The notes under the pieces are model-generated. The model had not been told where the DNA came from, did no database searches, and saw only the letters and a program-made list of their open reading frames with translations. From positions 1-7,684 of the forward strand of contig CAYYIT010000085.1 of NCBI GenBank assembly GCA_964472035.1: a DNA stretch of 7,684 nucleotides, given 5' to 3'. The position numbers and the translations under genes are program-made. The stretch is from UBA3855 sp964472035. GTDB lineage: Bacteria > Bacillota > Clostridia > Oscillospirales > Ruminococcaceae. Shown here piece by piece: positions 6,515 to 7,684 of the stretch; position 1 is the stretch's first letter, and each line of letters starts with the position of its first letter.

Positions 6515-6592
6515 TAAGCAGGCGAATCGTATTTCTCTAAGCTCACAATGGCTTTCTTCGTTCCCCCTGCCCCTATGGTGTCCCCTTTGCAT
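6446..6592. repeat. Long imperfect inverted repeat upstream of gpr
   Basis: Arms 6446-6474 and 6564-6592 can pair over 29 bp with three mismatches (within 6458-6463) and two G-T pairs, including GGGGCAGGGG (6465-6474) against CCCCTGCCCC (6564-6573). The inside folds further: AGCT 6494-6497 with 6540-6543, GAAAT 6498-6502 with ATTTC 6531-6535, and GCCTG 6503-6507 with CAGGC 6519-6523. The whole resembles a miniature non-autonomous element or a structured RNA. No target-site duplication is obvious. Lying between divergent genes, it could fall in the gpr leader. Confidence 0.6.
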
Positions 6593-6737
6593 CTGGGGAG
6601 GGGAAAGGCAGCAGTTCACAAAAATGGGCAGGCGATGAAATGACCATCCTACTTACCACACCCATTTGCATCACTATAATTGTAAACTTTGACGAAAACC
6701 GCCACCCCATTTTTCGAAAAAATCGTGAAAAAAAGAC

Positions 6738-6766
6738 TTGTATTTTTTCTGAAATGGTGGTATAAT
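6738..6766 (+). promoter_or_regulatory. Sigma-A promoter of rpsT
   Basis: TTGTAT (6738-6743) and TATAAT (6761-6766) are 17 nt apart, with TGG directly before the -10 (extended -10), the same arrangement as at typA. Transcription should begin near 6773, giving a leader of about 130 nt, long for a single ribosomal protein gene. Confidence 0.87.
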
Positions 6767-6774
6767 ATCCATTA

Positions 6775-6876
6775 GGTATAGTGACGGTATACTATGCACG
6801 GGCGATCGTTCCGCCGGAAGCAGTTTGTGTCTCCCTGCTTCTTCTATTTTATACCGTATGAGCGTAGCAATACGCT
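6775..6876 (+). promoter_or_regulatory. Structured 5' leader of rpsT, candidate autoregulatory RNA
   Basis: An outer helix ACGGTATA/TATACCGT (6784-6791 with 6850-6857) encloses two inner hairpins: GGCG/CGCC (6801-6804 with 6812-6815) and GGAAGCAG/CTGCTTCT (6816-6823 with 6835-6842, the last pair G-U), making a three-way junction. A separate 6-bp hairpin AGCGTA/TACGCT (6861-6876) is capped by a GCAA tetraloop, 15 nt before the ribosome binding site. A second GGTATA (6775-6780) duplicates the strand that pairs with TATACC, and can also pair with 6788-6792 nearby, so an alternative fold exists. By analogy with other ribosomal protein leaders it may bind S20; I cannot assign it to a known family. 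Confidence 0.6.
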
Positions 6877-6905
6877 GCCAGAACAAAAACAAGGAGGTGC
6901 CCCAA

Positions 6906-7160
6906 ATGCCGAATATCAAGTCCGCTAAGAAGAGAGTAAAGGTTAACAAGACAAAGGCTGCTGCTAACAAGGCAAGAAAGTCCAATCTGAAGACCATGAT
7001 CAAGAAGGCTGAGCTTGCTTGCGCTAACAATACAGCTGATAAGGAAGCTGCAGTTAGAACTGCAATCAAGCGCGTAGACCAGGCTTGCGCTAAGAACCTG
7101 CTGCACAAGAATACTGCTGCAAGAAAGAAGGCTCACCTGGCTAAGCTGCTGAATGCATAA
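6906..7160 (+). CDS. rpsT: 30S ribosomal protein S20
   Basis: This 84-residue, very basic, helical protein has the S20 signature start MPNIKSAKKRVKVNKTKA and a length normal for the family. S20 binds 16S rRNA early in assembly of the 30S body, bridging 5' domain and 3' minor domain elements. AAGGAGGTG upstream of ATG 6906 fixes the start; the in-frame upstream extension lies in the structured leader. Its codon use (nearly all Lys as AAG, Ala as GCT or GCA) differs from the GCC/GCG-rich neighbours, as expected for a highly expressed gene. It is a single-gene unit with its own promoter, leader and terminator, divergent from gpr, the same pairing as in Bacillus. Confidence 0.97.
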   Translation: MPNIKSAKKRVKVNKTKAAANKARKSNLKTMIKKAELACANNTADKEAAVRTAIKRVDQACAKNLLHKNTAARKKAHLAKLLNA

Positions 7161-7183
7161 GCTTCGCTGAATTCTTTGCATAT

Positions 7184-7219
7184 AAGATCCGTCCTAACCC
7201 AGACGGATCTTTTCTTTTT
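7184..7219 (+). terminator. Intrinsic terminator of rpsT
   Basis: AAGATCCGTC and GACGGATCTT form a perfect 10-bp stem (7184-7193 and 7202-7211) with an 8-nt loop, followed by TTCTTTTT. Confidence 0.93.
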
Positions 7220-7222
7220 GTA

Positions 7223-7250
7223 AAAAATCCCCCGATATCGGGGGATTTTT
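7223..7250. terminator. 28-bp perfect palindrome, two-way terminator
   Basis: Arms 7223-7236 and 7237-7250 are exact complements with no spacer; A5 and T5 flank a GC-rich core (TCCCCCGAT). It serves the minus-strand DUF378 gene, whose stop is 12 bases away, and gives a second stop behind rpsT. Confidence 0.9.
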
Positions 7251-7261
7251 GGGAGTCAGCA

Positions 7262-7489
7262 TTAGTACCTGCCGGCGTGCGCGACCTCTTCCTCACGGCT
7301 GTCACCGAGACGGAACAGGAGGGTACTGCACCAGACAGCGGAAACCGCTACCAGGATATAGACCGCTCTGCTGAGGATGGAGTCGGTACCGCCGAACAGC
7401 CATGCCACCAGATCGAATTCAAAAATACCGACCAGACCCCAGTTGATACCGCCGATGATCAGCAGCGTCAGTGCCAGTTTGTCCCACAT
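7262..7489 (-). CDS. DUF378 small membrane protein
   Basis: This 75-residue protein matches the DUF378 family (Bacillus YuzA-like), whose function is unknown. Two hydrophobic segments (about 5-22 and 42-59) carry the family signature GGINWGLVGIFEFDLVAWLF (13-32), and a short charged C-terminal tail (LGDSREEEVAHAGRY) probably faces the cytoplasm. ATG 7489 is chosen because AGAGGTG ends seven bases before it; a TTG two codons upstream (7495) would leave only one base. A GC-rich hairpin (7511-7528) stands just upstream of that ribosome site. No clear sigma-A promoter is seen; a weak sigma-G-like pair is noted at 7555-7583. It converges on rpsT across two terminators. Confidence 0.88.
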   Translation of the reverse strand: MWDKLALTLLIIGGINWGLVGIFEFDLVAWLFGGTDSILSRAVYILVAVSAVWCSTLLFRLGDSREEEVAHAGRY

Positions 7490-7510
7490 CTGCAAACACC
7501 TCTCTTCCTG

Positions 7511-7528
7511 TCCCTGCGCGTGCAGGGA
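7511..7528 (-). promoter_or_regulatory. Hairpin just upstream of the DUF378 ribosome binding site
   Basis: TCCCTGC and GCAGGGA form a perfect 7-bp stem with a 4-nt loop. On the minus-strand transcript it lies a few bases before AGGAAGAGAGGTG. It could stabilise the 5' end or modulate translation; without a U-tract it is not a terminator. Confidence 0.5.
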
Positions 7529-7600
7529 TGCGTTGTTCTATGCGAGAACAGTATTAGTTTGCACGCGGCATGGCGGAATATTCGCATGGGAATTTTTTCA

Positions 7601-7646
7601 GAACAAAACAGCCCTGCATCCGCAGGGCTGTCAGCTTGTCAAAAAA
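7601..7646 (-). terminator. Boxed hairpin terminator-like element, right copy
   Basis: Read on the minus strand: TTTTTTGACAAGCTGA (7631-7646), then a perfect 10-bp stem ACAGCCCTGC/GCAGGGCTGT (7608-7617 and 7622-7631, loop ATCC on the plus strand), then TTTTGTTC. Layout and box match the left copy at 36-80, while the stem sequence differs but still pairs. It probably ends a minus-strand gene lying right of the window, before DUF378. Confidence 0.62.
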
Positions 7647-7684
7647 GTCCTTTTTCTTAGGGATAGGCATCATGTAACTGCCCC

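Larger units (their letters stand above)
6382..6905. other. Divergent intergenic region between gpr and rpsT
   Basis: No convincing gene lies here. The gpr-proximal half (about 6408-6600) is a G/C-tract-rich inverted repeat able to fold as one long hairpin. About 6600-6735 is AT-rich with a TTTTTCGAAAAA palindrome (6710-6721) and nothing else clear. From 6738 onward are the rpsT promoter and its structured leader. The 80-codon plus-strand frame at 6396-6638 has no ribosome binding site and follows the repeat. Confidence 0.6.

Noticed and set aside
6396..6638. 80-codon plus-strand frame in the gpr-rpsT gap
   Set aside because: No ribosome binding site; its Gly/Arg-rich part translates the G-tracts of the inverted repeat.
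7490..7495. TTG start two codons upstream for DUF378
   Set aside because: The ribosome site would be one base away; ATG 7489 has a normal 7-base spacing.
7554..7673. 39-codon minus-strand frame starting MMPIPKKKDFFDKL
   Set aside because: No ribosome site; it simply translates the TTGACAAGCTGA box and hairpin. The element explains the sequence better than a gene.
7657..7684. Possible tail of a minus-strand gene (ending HDAYP then stop) at the right edge
   Set aside because: Only nine codons are visible, too few to support, although the terminator-like element just after it would fit.

Overview
The window reads as chromosomal DNA of a spore-forming Firmicute, most likely a gut Clostridia member of the Oscillospiraceae/Ruminococcaceae type. 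The reasons are a germination protease gene (gpr), strong AGGAGG-type ribosome binding sites, sigma-A promoters with 17-nt spacers, a cytoplasmic LacI-sensor/GGDEF fusion, a BspA-type leucine-rich-repeat lipoprotein and a DUF378 membrane protein. This placement is inference; no rRNA gene is present to confirm it.

Layout: (1) 36-80, a hairpin element carrying the box TTGACAAGCTGA. (2) 86-2020, minus strand, a sugar-sensor-like domain fused to a diguanylate cyclase. (3) 2021-2349, a divergent promoter region with palindromes and short repeats. (4) 2350-4170, plus strand, typA, overlapped by 4 nt by a lipoprotein gene (4167-4868). (5) 4869-5524, a small, visibly AT-richer module between two perfect two-way terminators: a 62-aa protein on the minus strand and a divergent 70-aa XRE repressor, with two identical-arm operators on a perfect consensus promoter. 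(6) 5527-6381, minus strand, gpr. (7) 6382-6905, the gpr/rpsT divergent region, holding a long imperfect hairpin, the rpsT promoter and a structured rpsT leader. (8) 6906-7160, rpsT, followed by two terminators. (9) 7262-7489, minus strand, a DUF378 protein. (10) 7601-7646, a second copy of the TTGACAAGCTGA hairpin element, inverted relative to the first.

Most genes are separate single-gene units bounded by strong terminators. typA and the lipoprotein are the only evident operon. gpr and rpsT are divergent neighbours as in Bacillus, but what follows gpr here is the XRE module rather than spoIIP/lepA. Convergent gene ends share symmetric A-stem-T terminators. The best candidates for something new are the repressor/small-protein module, the folded leader of rpsT, the long hairpin upstream of gpr, and the repeated boxed hairpins at both window ends.
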